A DNA stretch of 54,015 nt, from the NCBI GenBank assembly GCA_964584165.1, contig CAZOYW010000018.1, positions 1 to 54,015 of the forward strand, read 5' to 3'. The notes under the pieces were generated by a model. It was not told the DNA's origin and did no database searches. It was given only the letters and a program-made list of their open reading frames with translations. The first letter of the stretch is position 1. Every line of letters starts with the position of its first letter. The translations under genes were made by a program, and so were the position numbers. This DNA is from CAZKCI01 sp964584165 (GTDB lineage: Bacteria; Auribacterota; Erginobacteria; Erginobacterales; CAZKCI01). Positions 15,518 to 23,062 of the stretch are shown one piece after another.

Positions 15518-16942
15518 TCACGCCGGCGAGCCCGTCTCCATCTCCGGGAACCTTCCCTTGAGCTCCCCCGCGATCCGCGGCGCGAGCGACCCGACGTCGC
15601 CCGCCCCCATGACCACGATCCCGTCCCCCTTCTCCGCCGCCGCCGCGAGGAGGGGAGCGATCTCGGCCGGTCCGAGGAGGAGCGCGTCGGAACGCCCCCG
15701 GGCGGCGAGCTCCTTCAAGAGGAGCGCGGAGCTCACTCCGGGGCGGGGGGTTTCGAAGGCGGGATAGACCTCGACGAGCAGGATCCGGTCGGCGGCGAGG
15801 AGGGCGGCGGCGAGATCCGGAGCGAAGCGCTCGAGGCGGCTGTAGCGGTGAGGCTGGAAGACGCACCAGAGACGCCCGGGAACGGCCGGACGCAGCGCCG
15901 CGAGCGCCGCGGCCACCTCCGCCGGGTGGTGGGAGTAGTCCTCGACGACGAGCGCCGCGCCGCGGGCGACCGGCATCAGCCGCCGGCGCACGCCGCGGAA
16001 GCGCCCGAGGGCGGCGGCGGCGGCGGCGAAGGGGACGCCGATCTCCAGGGCGAAGGCGAGGGCGGCCAGGGCGTTCAGGGCGTTGTGGCGCCCCCAGATC
16101 CCGAGGCGGACCTCCCCCAGTTCCTTCCCGTCCTTCTCCACCCGGAAGGCCGTGGACGCGGGCGAAAGCTGGATCTCCCGCGCCCGCACCGACGCCCCCT
16201 CCCCCTCCCCGTAGAGAACGACGCGCCTCGAGGAAGGGAGGAGGGTCCGGAGGCGGGGGTCGTCTCCCCAGGCGACCAGCCCTCCGGAGGGGGGGATGCG
16301 CTCGATGAAGGAGGCGAAGGCGGCGGAGATCGCCTCCCAGGTGGGGTAGCGGTCGACGTGGTCGAGGTCGATGTTGACGATCGCCTCCCAGGAGGGAGTC
16401 AGGCGTCGGAAGGATCCGTCGCTCTCGTCGGCCTCCGCCACCAGCCACTCCCCCTCCGCCCAGGCGCCGTTCCCGGGGAGGTCGAGGGCGTCGCCGCCGA
16501 TCGCATAGGACGGGCGCTGTCCCGCCGCGGCCAGGATCCAGGCCAGAAGCGCGCTGACGCTGGTCTTGCCGTGGGAGCCCGCCACCGCCACCGTCCGCTT
16601 GACCGCCGTCAGAGCCGCCAGGAGCTCGGAGCGGTGGAGGACCTTAAGCCCCCGCCCGCGGGCGGCGACGAGCTCCGGGTTCTCCGGCCGCACCGCCGAG
16701 GAGTAGACCGCCCGGTCGGCCCGGGCGAGGTAGTCCGGGGAATGCCCCGGGAAAATCACGGCGCCCCGGGCGCGGAGGCGGGACGCCGGCTCTGAGTCCT
16801 TGAGGTCGGATCCGGTCACCCGGAAGCCGAGGTCGAGCGCGATCGCGGCGAGCGCGCTCATCCCCGTGCCGCCGATGCCGATGAAGTGGAGCGTGCGGAC
16901 GGAAGGATCGTCGAAAAGCTTCCGGGCCATATCCGAGCGCAT
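15518..16942 (-). CDS. murC: UDP-N-acetylmuramate--L-alanine ligase
   Basis: Adds L-Ala to UDP-MurNAc, the first amino-acid step of the stem peptide, in the cytoplasm. The protein has 474 aa. Landmarks are the FIGIGGTGMSALA nucleotide-sugar loop, the ATP loop VAGSHGKTSVSALLAW, VAEADESDGSF, NIDLDHVDRYP, the WGRHNALNALAAL segment and EDYSHHPAEV. The ATG at 16942 is followed by a second ATG at 16930; the first is taken. It begins 20 bases after murG and ends overlapping a possible ddl GTG. Confidence 0.97.
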   Translation of the reverse strand: MRSDMARKLFDDPSVRTLHFIGIGGTGMSALAAIALDLGFRVTGSDLKDSEPASRLRARGAVIFPGHSPDYLARADRAVYSSAVRPENPELVAARGRGLKVLHRSELLAALTAVKRTVAVAGSHGKTSVSALLAWILAAAGQRPSYAIGGDALDLPGNGAWAEGEWLVAEADESDGSFRRLTPSWEAIVNIDLDHVDRYPTWEAISAAFASFIERIPPSGGLVAWGDDPRLRTLLPSSRRVVLYGEGEGASVRAREIQLSPASTAFRVEKDGKELGEVRLGIWGRHNALNALAALAFALEIGVPFAAAAAALGRFRGVRRRLMPVARGAALVVEDYSHHPAEVAAALAALRPAVPGRLWCVFQPHRYSRLERFAPDLAAALLAADRILLVEVYPAFETPRPGVSSALLLKELAARGRSDALLLGPAEIAPLLAAAAEKGDGIVVMGAGDVGSLAPRIAGELKGRFPEMETGSPA

Positions 16943-16962
16943 ATAATCGTTCTCTTGCAACG

Positions 16963-18114
16963 TCAAATTCCGAATCGGGGTTTTGCTTGGTTTTCGTGGT
17001 TCTTGGCATTTGTTGCTTGCGTTGTCTCCCGGATCGCTTCCTCGACCAACGCCAGTATCTTCCGGGCGCTGTCCGGATGGGCCAGCTTCCGGGCGGCCCG
17101 ACCCATCCGCAGGAGCCTCTCGTCTTCCCCGAGGAGTCCGATCACGGTCCGGACGAAGGACTTCGGCGTCCAGTCCTTTTCCTCGCGGGCGATCGCCGCC
17201 CCCGCCTCCCGGAAATAGGCGGCGTTCTCCGTCTGGTGGCCGTCCCGGGCGAAGGGATAGGGGATGAGGCAGGACGGCAGCCCCCAGTGAGCGGCTTCGG
17301 CGAGGGTGAGGGCTCCGGCCCGGGCGATCAGGAGATCGGCCCGGCCATAGAGCCAGCCCATCCGGTCCCAGGACGGCCAGACCCGCGCCGCGATCCCGGC
17401 GGAACCGTAGGCGTCGCGCACCTCGCGGGCCTCCCTCGGCCCGGCGAGATGGAGGAACTGGATCCGGCGGGCCCACTCCCCCCAGCGGGGAGCGGCCTCG
17501 ATCAACAGGCGGTTCAGAAAATGGGCCCCGCCCGACCCCCCCATCACCAGCAGGGTGAAGAGGCCGTCCCGGAGCCCCCATTCCCGGTCCAGGGTCTCCG
17601 GGCCGCGGACGGACGCCGACGGCAGGATGGGGTTCCCCGTGACCGTCTGACTCCCCCCCTTGAGCCTCCCGCGGCGGAGGGGGAATCCCAGGGCCACCCG
17701 CCGGGCGAAGCGGGAGAGGAGGACGTTCGCCCGCCCGGGGACGGTGTTCTGCTCGCAGAGGACCACCGGGATCCTCAAGCTCGCCGCGGCCAGCACCGCC
17801 GGCGCGGAGACGAACCCCCCCAAACCCAGGATCGCGTCCGGCCGGAACCCGGCGAGGAGGGACCGGCTCCTCCGGAACCCGGCCAGGTTCGCGAGAAACC
17901 AACCCGGGGATCGCCCGAGTATCCCCCCCCGGAGCGGGGCGGAGGGAGGGCGAACGAGGCGGCAGCGCGCGAGGGACGCCCCGAAGCCAGGGGGATCGCG
18001 GAGGGAGAGGAAGAAGAGGGACTCCGAACCGGGATCCTTCTCCAGCTCCTCCGCCACCGCCAGGCCGGGGATGAGATGGCCGCCGGTGCCGCCGCCTGCC
18101 AGCGCCAATCTCAC
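16963..18114 (-). CDS. murG: UDP-N-acetylglucosamine--MurNAc-pentapeptide-lipid GlcNAc transferase
   Basis: Converts lipid I to lipid II at the cytoplasmic face of the membrane. The protein has 383 aa. It starts with the GAGGTGGH-type loop (LAGGGTGGHLIPGLA), contains LGLGGFVSAPAV, CEQNTVPGRANVLLSRFA, VTGNPILP, VMGGSGGAHFLN and the donor-binding RAGALTLAEAAHWGLPSCLIPYP...DGHQTENA. The GTG start at 18114 is fixed by an AAGGAGG site 8 nt upstream, which lies inside the preceding 58-aa gene; that gene's TGA overlaps this GTG. The C-terminal ~20 residues (Asn/Lys/Gln-rich) look like non-conserved tail. Confidence 0.96.
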   Translation of the reverse strand: MRLALAGGGTGGHLIPGLAVAEELEKDPGSESLFFLSLRDPPGFGASLARCRLVRPPSAPLRGGILGRSPGWFLANLAGFRRSRSLLAGFRPDAILGLGGFVSAPAVLAAASLRIPVVLCEQNTVPGRANVLLSRFARRVALGFPLRRGRLKGGSQTVTGNPILPSASVRGPETLDREWGLRDGLFTLLVMGGSGGAHFLNRLLIEAAPRWGEWARRIQFLHLAGPREAREVRDAYGSAGIAARVWPSWDRMGWLYGRADLLIARAGALTLAEAAHWGLPSCLIPYPFARDGHQTENAAYFREAGAAIAREEKDWTPKSFVRTVIGLLGEDERLLRMGRAARKLAHPDSARKILALVEEAIRETTQATNAKNHENQAKPRFGI

Positions 18115-18287
18115 GCACAGACCTCCTTCAGCTTCTCTTCGCGGACGGCCTGCGCCAGGCGCTGGTAGTAGCGGCAGTTCGCATAAGTTGTTTCGCAGTA
18201 GCTCCGGAGGGAGGGGATGGGGATCGCCGCCAGCGACGCGATGATGAAGCACTCGCCCCGATGGGGACATCCGGATTTCCCGTTCAT
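18111..18287 (-). CDS. 58-aa cysteine-rich small protein between ftsW and murG
   Basis: A short gene easily missed. The ATG at 18287 has AAAGGAG 8 nt upstream, and the TGA (18111-18113) overlaps the murG GTG as GTGA, giving translational coupling. The product has five cysteines at positions 7, 13, 31, 38 and 57 plus H9: CPHRGECFI (C-x5-C), YCETTYANCRYY (C-x6-C) and the C-terminal EVCA. The spacing suggests a metal or iron-sulfur ligand set, or redox cysteines. It has no signal peptide and its middle is mildly hydrophobic (IIASLAAIPIPSL). I recognise no family. Its place within the peptidoglycan cluster implies co-expression with FtsW and MurG. Confidence 0.75.
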   Translation of the reverse strand: MNGKSGCPHRGECFIIASLAAIPIPSLRSYCETTYANCRYYQRLAQAVREEKLKEVCA

Positions 18288-18336
18288 GCTCGTGTCTCCT
18301 TTCCCGGCCGGAAGGCGCGACCGCCGGCCGGCGGTG

Positions 18337-19536
18337 TCATTGTTCCGCCCCGGAGGGCTTCAGGCACCGCGCGTAGATCGCGCGGCGGGCCTCCCAGCGG
18401 AGGGACTCGCCCCGGCCCGGCGCGGCGAGATGCCGGCAGGCCGGGCGGCCCTGGTGGTAGGCGATGTTGCTCAGCACTCCCAGCGCCAGGCAGGACGAGA
18501 TCAGGTTGGAGCCCCCGTAGGATATGAAGGGAAGCGGCAGCCCCTTGGTGGGCAGCAGCCCGGAGGCGACTCCCATGTTGACGAAAGCCTGCATGACGAT
18601 CATGGCGGTGATCCCGGTCGCCAGCAGCTGTCCGTAGAGGTCGGGGGCACGGCGGGCGGTGGTATAGCCGAGCCAGAGGAGAAGGAGGAAGAGGACGACG
18701 AGGGCCGCGGCGCCCAGGAACCCGAGCTCCTCCCCGAGGATGGAGAAGATGAAATCGGTGGAGGAGGCGGGGAGGTAGAAGAGCTTCTGGCGGCTCTCCC
18801 CGAGGCCGACCCCGCCGAGCCCCCCCGAGCCGAGGGCGACCAGGGACTGGATGATCTGGAAGCCGCTCCCCTGCGGATCGGCCCAGGGGTCGAGGAAGGC
18901 GAGGATCCGCTTCCTTCGGTAGGCGACGCGGAAAACGAGAACGTAGAAGGCGGGGAGGCAGAGGAGCCCGGCGAGAAGGAGGTAACCCGTCCGGATCCCG
19001 GCCACGAAGATCATGACCGCGCCCGCGAAGAGCAGGCTGATCGCCGTTCCCAGGTCCGGCTGGAGGAGGACCAGGCCCGCGATCGCCCCGGTGACCAGGG
19101 CCGGGGGGACGAACCCCCGGACGAAGCCGGAGATATCCCCCTGGCGGCGGGAGAGCAGATCGGAGAGGTAGGCGATCAGGAGATACTTGGCGAGCTCGGA
19201 GGGTTGGAGGCCGATCGAGCCCGCCTTCAGCCAGCGCTGGGCGCCGCCGGCGGTCTTCCCCAGGCCGGGGAGTAGTACCGCGAGCAGGACCAGGACGGAG
19301 AGAAGGGCGCAACCGCGCGCAAAGGGGCGGAAGCGGTGGTAATCCCAGCGGCGGGCGAGGAGAAAGACCAGGAGGCCCACGCCCATCCAGAGGCCCTGCC
19401 GCTTCAGGTAGTAGAGGCTGTCGCCGTAGGCCTCCCGCGCGCCGGAAGCGCTGGCGCTGTAGATCATGAGCGCGCCGAAGGCGAGAAGGGCGGAGAGGAG
19501 TAGGAAGATCGCCGCCGTGATCGGGATGCCCTTCAT
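18337..19536 (-). CDS. ftsW: Lipid II polymerase / cell division protein FtsW (SEDS family)
   Basis: SEDS glycosyltransferase that polymerises lipid II at the septum together with a class B PBP. The 399 aa contain about ten membrane segments. SEDS landmarks are the segment around GGAQRWLKAGSIGLQPSELAK, LLQPDLGTAISL, the FLDPWADPQGSGFQIIQSL loop, DFIFSILGEELGFLG and the C-terminal LPLPFISYGGSNLISS. The ATG is at 19536. The alternative paralogue RodA is less likely because of the dcw context. It is followed 49 bases later by the 58-aa gene. Confidence 0.96.
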   Translation of the reverse strand: MKGIPITAAIFLLLSALLAFGALMIYSASASGAREAYGDSLYYLKRQGLWMGVGLLVFLLARRWDYHRFRPFARGCALLSVLVLLAVLLPGLGKTAGGAQRWLKAGSIGLQPSELAKYLLIAYLSDLLSRRQGDISGFVRGFVPPALVTGAIAGLVLLQPDLGTAISLLFAGAVMIFVAGIRTGYLLLAGLLCLPAFYVLVFRVAYRRKRILAFLDPWADPQGSGFQIIQSLVALGSGGLGGVGLGESRQKLFYLPASSTDFIFSILGEELGFLGAAALVVLFLLLLWLGYTTARRAPDLYGQLLATGITAMIVMQAFVNMGVASGLLPTKGLPLPFISYGGSNLISSCLALGVLSNIAYHQGRPACRHLAAPGRGESLRWEARRAIYARCLKPSGAEQ

Positions 19537-19599
19537 AGAAATGGTCTATGGGTTAGGGCTGGGTTAGTGGTCCGGCTGATGGGAGAGGTCCGCGGCGGT

Positions 19600-20085
19600 T
19601 CATCTCGGGACGATCAGTTTCTGGCCGACCGAGATCTTCCGCGGATCGGTGATGGAGTTGGCCTCGATCAGGGCCTTCACCGGGACGCCCGTCCGGCGGC
19701 TGATCGACGACAGGGTGTCCCCTTTCCTGACCACGTAGACCTCGGCGGCCTTCTCGGGGGCGGAAGCCTTCGCGGGAGCGGAAGCCTTCGCGGGAGCGGG
19801 AGCCTTTGCGGGAGCCGCGGCCTCCTCCCCCGCCGGAGCGGCCGCGGCCTCAGGCAGCGACTCCCCCTGGGATTGGACCACCGTCGGCCCGCCCTCGGCC
19901 ACGTGGCGGGACTGCGCCTGCTCGGGGAGCGTCTCCCCGGGTATGAAATCCCCTCCCGGGGCGGCCGCCGCCTCCTCCCCGCCGTTCTCGACCGAGCGGT
20001 TGCAGCCTCCGATCAGCGTCCAGACCAGGGCGACGGCCGCGCAGGTGAGTGCCACCCCGACGATCATCTTCACCCGATTCATCAT
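19600..20085 (-). CDS. LysM-domain lipoprotein
   Basis: A predicted envelope lipoprotein of 161 aa. The N-terminal hydrophobic segment ends in a lipobox, LIGGC (about residues 25-29). A low-complexity linker follows with Glu/Ala-rich stretches and PAKAS repeats (about 95-115). A C-terminal LysM domain (YVVRKGDTLSSISRRTGVPVK...ISVGQKLIVPR) binds peptidoglycan or chitin-like glycans. The start ATG (20085) overlaps the murD stop in an ATGATGA arrangement, so translation is coupled. Its location between murD and ftsW implies a cell-wall-binding role during growth or division; no catalytic domain is present. Confidence 0.9.
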   Translation of the reverse strand: MMNRVKMIVGVALTCAAVALVWTLIGGCNRSVENGGEEAAAAPGGDFIPGETLPEQAQSRHVAEGGPTVVQSQGESLPEAAAAPAGEEAAAPAKAPAPAKASAPAKASAPEKAAEVYVVRKGDTLSSISRRTGVPVKALIEANSITDPRKISVGQKLIVPR

Positions 20086-21434
20086 TTCACCCCTTTCGCC
20101 CGGAGAATCCGGGCAAACGCTCTTCCCCGTTCCTCGTAGTTCGCGAAAAGATCGAAACTGGCGCAGGCCGGGGCGAGGAGGACCGCGTCGCCCGGACGGG
20201 CGGCGGCCGCGGCCAGGTCCACCGCTTCCCGGAAGCCGGAGGCGAGACGCAGCGGCACCGCGCCCGCGAGGGCGCGGCGGATCTTCCCCCGGGTCGCGCC
20301 GACCAGGACGGCCAGGCGGACCGCGGACCGGGCCGCCGCCCGAAGCCTCCGGAAATCGAAATTCTTGTCGGACCCCCCCGCGATCCAGACCAGGGGGCGG
20401 GAGAAGGAGCTTAAGGCCGCGATCGCCGCCCCCGGGTTGGTGGCCTTGGAATCGTTGATGTACTCGACGCCGTCGAGAGTCCCCACCCGCTCCAGCCGGT
20501 GGGGGAGTCCGCGAAAGGAGACGAGCGCCCGCCGGATCGGGCCCGCCGGGACTCCGGAGAGGAGGGCGGCGGCGGCGGCGGCCAGGACGTTGTTCAGGTT
20601 GTGAGCCCCCCGGAGCGCGATCCGGCCGAGCGGGCAGATCCGGACTACCCTCCCCCCCCGCCTCCCCTTGATCCATCCCCCCTCCGCCCAGGCCGCGTCC
20701 CTCCGCGTCCCCCAGGAGAGAACGCGCGGACCGGAAGGGATGAAGGGGCTGAGGCGCCGGCGGAGGGCGGGCGCGACCAGGGCGATATCCGGCGGTCGCT
20801 GGTTTAGGAAGATGCGGGCCTTGGCCCGGAGATAGGCGGCGGAGGAGGGGTAGCGGTCGAGATGGTCGGGGGAGAAATCGAGGAAGACCGCGATCCGGGG
20901 GCGGAAGGAGACGGCCGTCTCCAGCTGGAAGGAGGAGACCTCGACCACGGCCGCGGCGGCCTTCAGAGGACGGAGGGCCGCCGCCGAGAGGGGGTAGCCG
21001 ATGTTCCCGGCGAGAAGGCATTCCTTCCCCGACTCCCGGATCATGCGGGCGATCAGCGTGACGACGGTGGACTTGCCGTTCGTCCCGGTCACCGCGATCA
21101 GGGGGAGGGAGAGGAGGCGGGAGGCGAGTTCCAGCTCGCCGATCACCGGGACGCGCCGGGCGGCCGCTCCCCGGATCCAGGGGTGGGAGAGGGGGATCCC
21201 GGGCGAGGCCACCAGGAGGTCGAAGCGGTCGGAGCGGCGCCAGCCGGCCGCCCGACCCCGCCGCAGGGAGGCGCCGCCGGCGCCGAGGCGGCGGGCCGCC
21301 TCGTCCGCTCCCCTTCCCTCCGCCTCGTCCCAGACCGTGACCGCGGCCCCCTCCCGGAGGAGAAGGCGGGCCGCGGCGGCGCCCGAGAGGCCGCAGCCCA
21401 GGACGAGGACCCTTTTCCCTTTAAGCTCTTTCAT
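20082..21434 (-). CDS. murD: UDP-N-acetylmuramoyl-L-alanine--D-glutamate ligase
   Basis: Adds D-Glu to UDP-MurNAc-L-Ala. The protein has 450 aa. It shows an N-terminal Rossmann loop (VLVLGCGLSGAAAARLL), the ATP loop AVTGTNGKSTVVTLIARM, LAGNIGYPL, EVSSFQLE, FLDFSPDHLDRYPS, HNLNNVLAA and YINDSKATNPGAAIAAL with GGSDKNFDF. The ATG (21434) overlaps the mraY stop as ATGA. The C-terminal end overlaps the LysM gene start. Confidence 0.97.
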   Translation of the reverse strand: MKELKGKRVLVLGCGLSGAAAARLLLREGAAVTVWDEAEGRGADEAARRLGAGGASLRRGRAAGWRRSDRFDLLVASPGIPLSHPWIRGAAARRVPVIGELELASRLLSLPLIAVTGTNGKSTVVTLIARMIRESGKECLLAGNIGYPLSAAALRPLKAAAAVVEVSSFQLETAVSFRPRIAVFLDFSPDHLDRYPSSAAYLRAKARIFLNQRPPDIALVAPALRRRLSPFIPSGPRVLSWGTRRDAAWAEGGWIKGRRGGRVVRICPLGRIALRGAHNLNNVLAAAAAALLSGVPAGPIRRALVSFRGLPHRLERVGTLDGVEYINDSKATNPGAAIAALSSFSRPLVWIAGGSDKNFDFRRLRAAARSAVRLAVLVGATRGKIRRALAGAVPLRLASGFREAVDLAAAAARPGDAVLLAPACASFDLFANYEERGRAFARILRAKGVK

Positions 21435-22531
21435 CGGATCTTCAGGGTGCCCAGGCCGAGGAGGGCGAAGACCACCGCCCAGATCCAGAAGCGGACGGTG
21501 ATCTTGGACTCCGGCAGCCCCTTGAGCTCGAAGTGGTGGTGGAGGGGGGACATGGCGAAGATCCTCCGTCCCCGGAACTTGAAGGAGAGGACTTGCAGGA
21601 TGACCGAGAGCGCTTCCACGACGAAGACGCCTCCCACCACGACCAGGGAGAGCTCCTTCTTGATCAGGATGGAGACCATCCCCAGCGCCCCCCCGCAGGC
21701 CAGGGCCCCGGTGTCGCCCATGAAAACCTCGGCCGGGTGGGAGTTGAACCAGAGAAAGCCGAGCGAGGCCCCCGAGAGGGCCGCACAGAAGACGGCGAGC
21801 TCCCCCGCCCCCGGGACGTGGAGGATCTGGAGGTAGCCCGCGAAGGCGGCGTGCCCGGTGACGTAGGCGAGGACCGCGAAGGCCAGGGAGGCGACCCCCA
21901 GGCAGCCGATGGCCAGGCCGTCGAGGCCGTCGGTCAGGTTGACCGCGTTGGTCGTCCCGACCAGGACCAGGACGCTGAAGGGGACGGCGAAGTAGCCGAG
22001 ATCGGCCACCAACGGGTGCTTGTAGAACGGGATGGCGAGCTGACCGGCCCAGGCGCGGGTGGAGGGGTGGTGCATGAGGACGAGCGAGACCGCGAAGCCG
22101 ACCAGGACCTGCCCCAGGAGCTTGACCCGGCCGGGGAGGCCCCGCCGCTTCGTCCGGAGCTTGAGCCAGTCGTCGACCAGCCCGATCAGTCCGAGGGCGA
22201 GGGTGGAGAGGACGATGATCTGGGTCTGCAGGCTGTTCAGGCGGGCCCAGCAGAGAACGGAGAGCATGACGGCGAAGAGGATGATCACCCCCCCCATGGT
22301 CGGCGTCCCCTCCTTCCCCTTGTGGATCTCGTAGATCGCCTGGTGGTGGCGGCCGTTCCGGATCTTCTCCCCCACTTTGAGCTCCTTGAGCTTCCCGATG
22401 ATCCTCCCCCCGCAGAGGAGAGTGAGGGCGAAGGCCATGATCGCCGCGGCCGCCGCCCGGAAGGTGATGTAGCGAAAAAGGTTGAACCCGAACCAGAGAT
22501 CCCTTAAGGGATAGAGCAGGTGGTAGAACAT
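21431..22531 (-). CDS. mraY: Phospho-N-acetylmuramoyl-pentapeptide-transferase
   Basis: Integral membrane enzyme that transfers phospho-MurNAc-pentapeptide to undecaprenyl phosphate, making lipid I. The 366 aa have about ten membrane helices. Signature segments are HHQAIYEIHKGKEGTPTMGG (near residue 80), LIGLVDDWLKL with the Asp-Asp pair, NAVNLTDGLDGLAIG, FMGDTGALACGG and the C-terminal SPLHHHFELKGLPE histidine motif. The start ATG at 22531 has AAGGAG upstream. It lies 3 bases after the HAD phosphatase gene. Confidence 0.98.
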   Translation of the reverse strand: MFYHLLYPLRDLWFGFNLFRYITFRAAAAAIMAFALTLLCGGRIIGKLKELKVGEKIRNGRHHQAIYEIHKGKEGTPTMGGVIILFAVMLSVLCWARLNSLQTQIIVLSTLALGLIGLVDDWLKLRTKRRGLPGRVKLLGQVLVGFAVSLVLMHHPSTRAWAGQLAIPFYKHPLVADLGYFAVPFSVLVLVGTTNAVNLTDGLDGLAIGCLGVASLAFAVLAYVTGHAAFAGYLQILHVPGAGELAVFCAALSGASLGFLWFNSHPAEVFMGDTGALACGGALGMVSILIKKELSLVVVGGVFVVEALSVILQVLSFKFRGRRIFAMSPLHHHFELKGLPESKITVRFWIWAVVFALLGLGTLKIR

Positions 22532-22534
22532 CGC

Positions 22535-23062
22535 TCACTCCTTCTTCGGGCTTAGCGCCCCGCGCGGGGAGCGGAGAAGCCCATCGAGAACCTTTTCCGC
22601 CTCCGCCCAGTCGGCGTCGCGCCAGCTCGAACGGGTCAGGAAATGCAGCCCCCCTTGCGCGTAGATCAGGCGGTCGTCGTCGTCGTTCCCGAAGGCGCAG
22701 AGGATTTCGAACCTCTCCTTCAGGCGGGCGAGCTCCCGGGCCTTGAAATCGAGTCCGGGCTCCGCCGGATCGCTCCTCAAGATCAGCTCCGCCCCCGGAG
22801 GGAAACCGTGACGGGCGAGCCAGTGGACGGTGTCGGCGAGCTGGCAGACGTTGCGCTTGCTGAGGTAGACGACGGCGACCCCTTTCTTCTCCAGGCCGGA
22901 GAGGACCGCGGCCGCCCGGGCCAGCGGGACCTTCTGGTGGATCCGACGCCGGAAGGCGGAGTTGGTGATGGTCGAGTCGATGTCCACGACCACGGCCCAA
23001 GGGCGCGGGGCGGCGGCGACCGAGAGGGACAGGAGGCCGAGAGCCAAGAGGGCGCTCCTCAT
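22535..23062 (-). CDS. Exported HAD-family acid phosphatase-like protein
   Basis: A 175-aa protein whose ATG (23062) overlaps the murF stop as ATGA. A likely signal peptide (MRSALLALGLLSLSVAAA) precedes a HAD motif I, VVVDIDSTITNS (D27, D29). Later HAD-like elements include VVYLSKRN (motif II threonine/serine region) and FGNDDDDRLIY (motif IV acidic cluster). The size and export signal resemble class B or lipid/nucleotide phosphatases of the HAD group, but no substrate can be assigned. It stands between murF and mraY, where no gene is usual, so a role in precursor or undecaprenyl-phosphate metabolism is conceivable but unproven. Confidence 0.8.
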   Translation of the reverse strand: MRSALLALGLLSLSVAAAPRPWAVVVDIDSTITNSAFRRRIHQKVPLARAAAVLSGLEKKGVAVVYLSKRNVCQLADTVHWLARHGFPPGAELILRSDPAEPGLDFKARELARLKERFEILCAFGNDDDDRLIYAQGGLHFLTRSSWRDADWAEAEKVLDGLLRSPRGALSPKKE

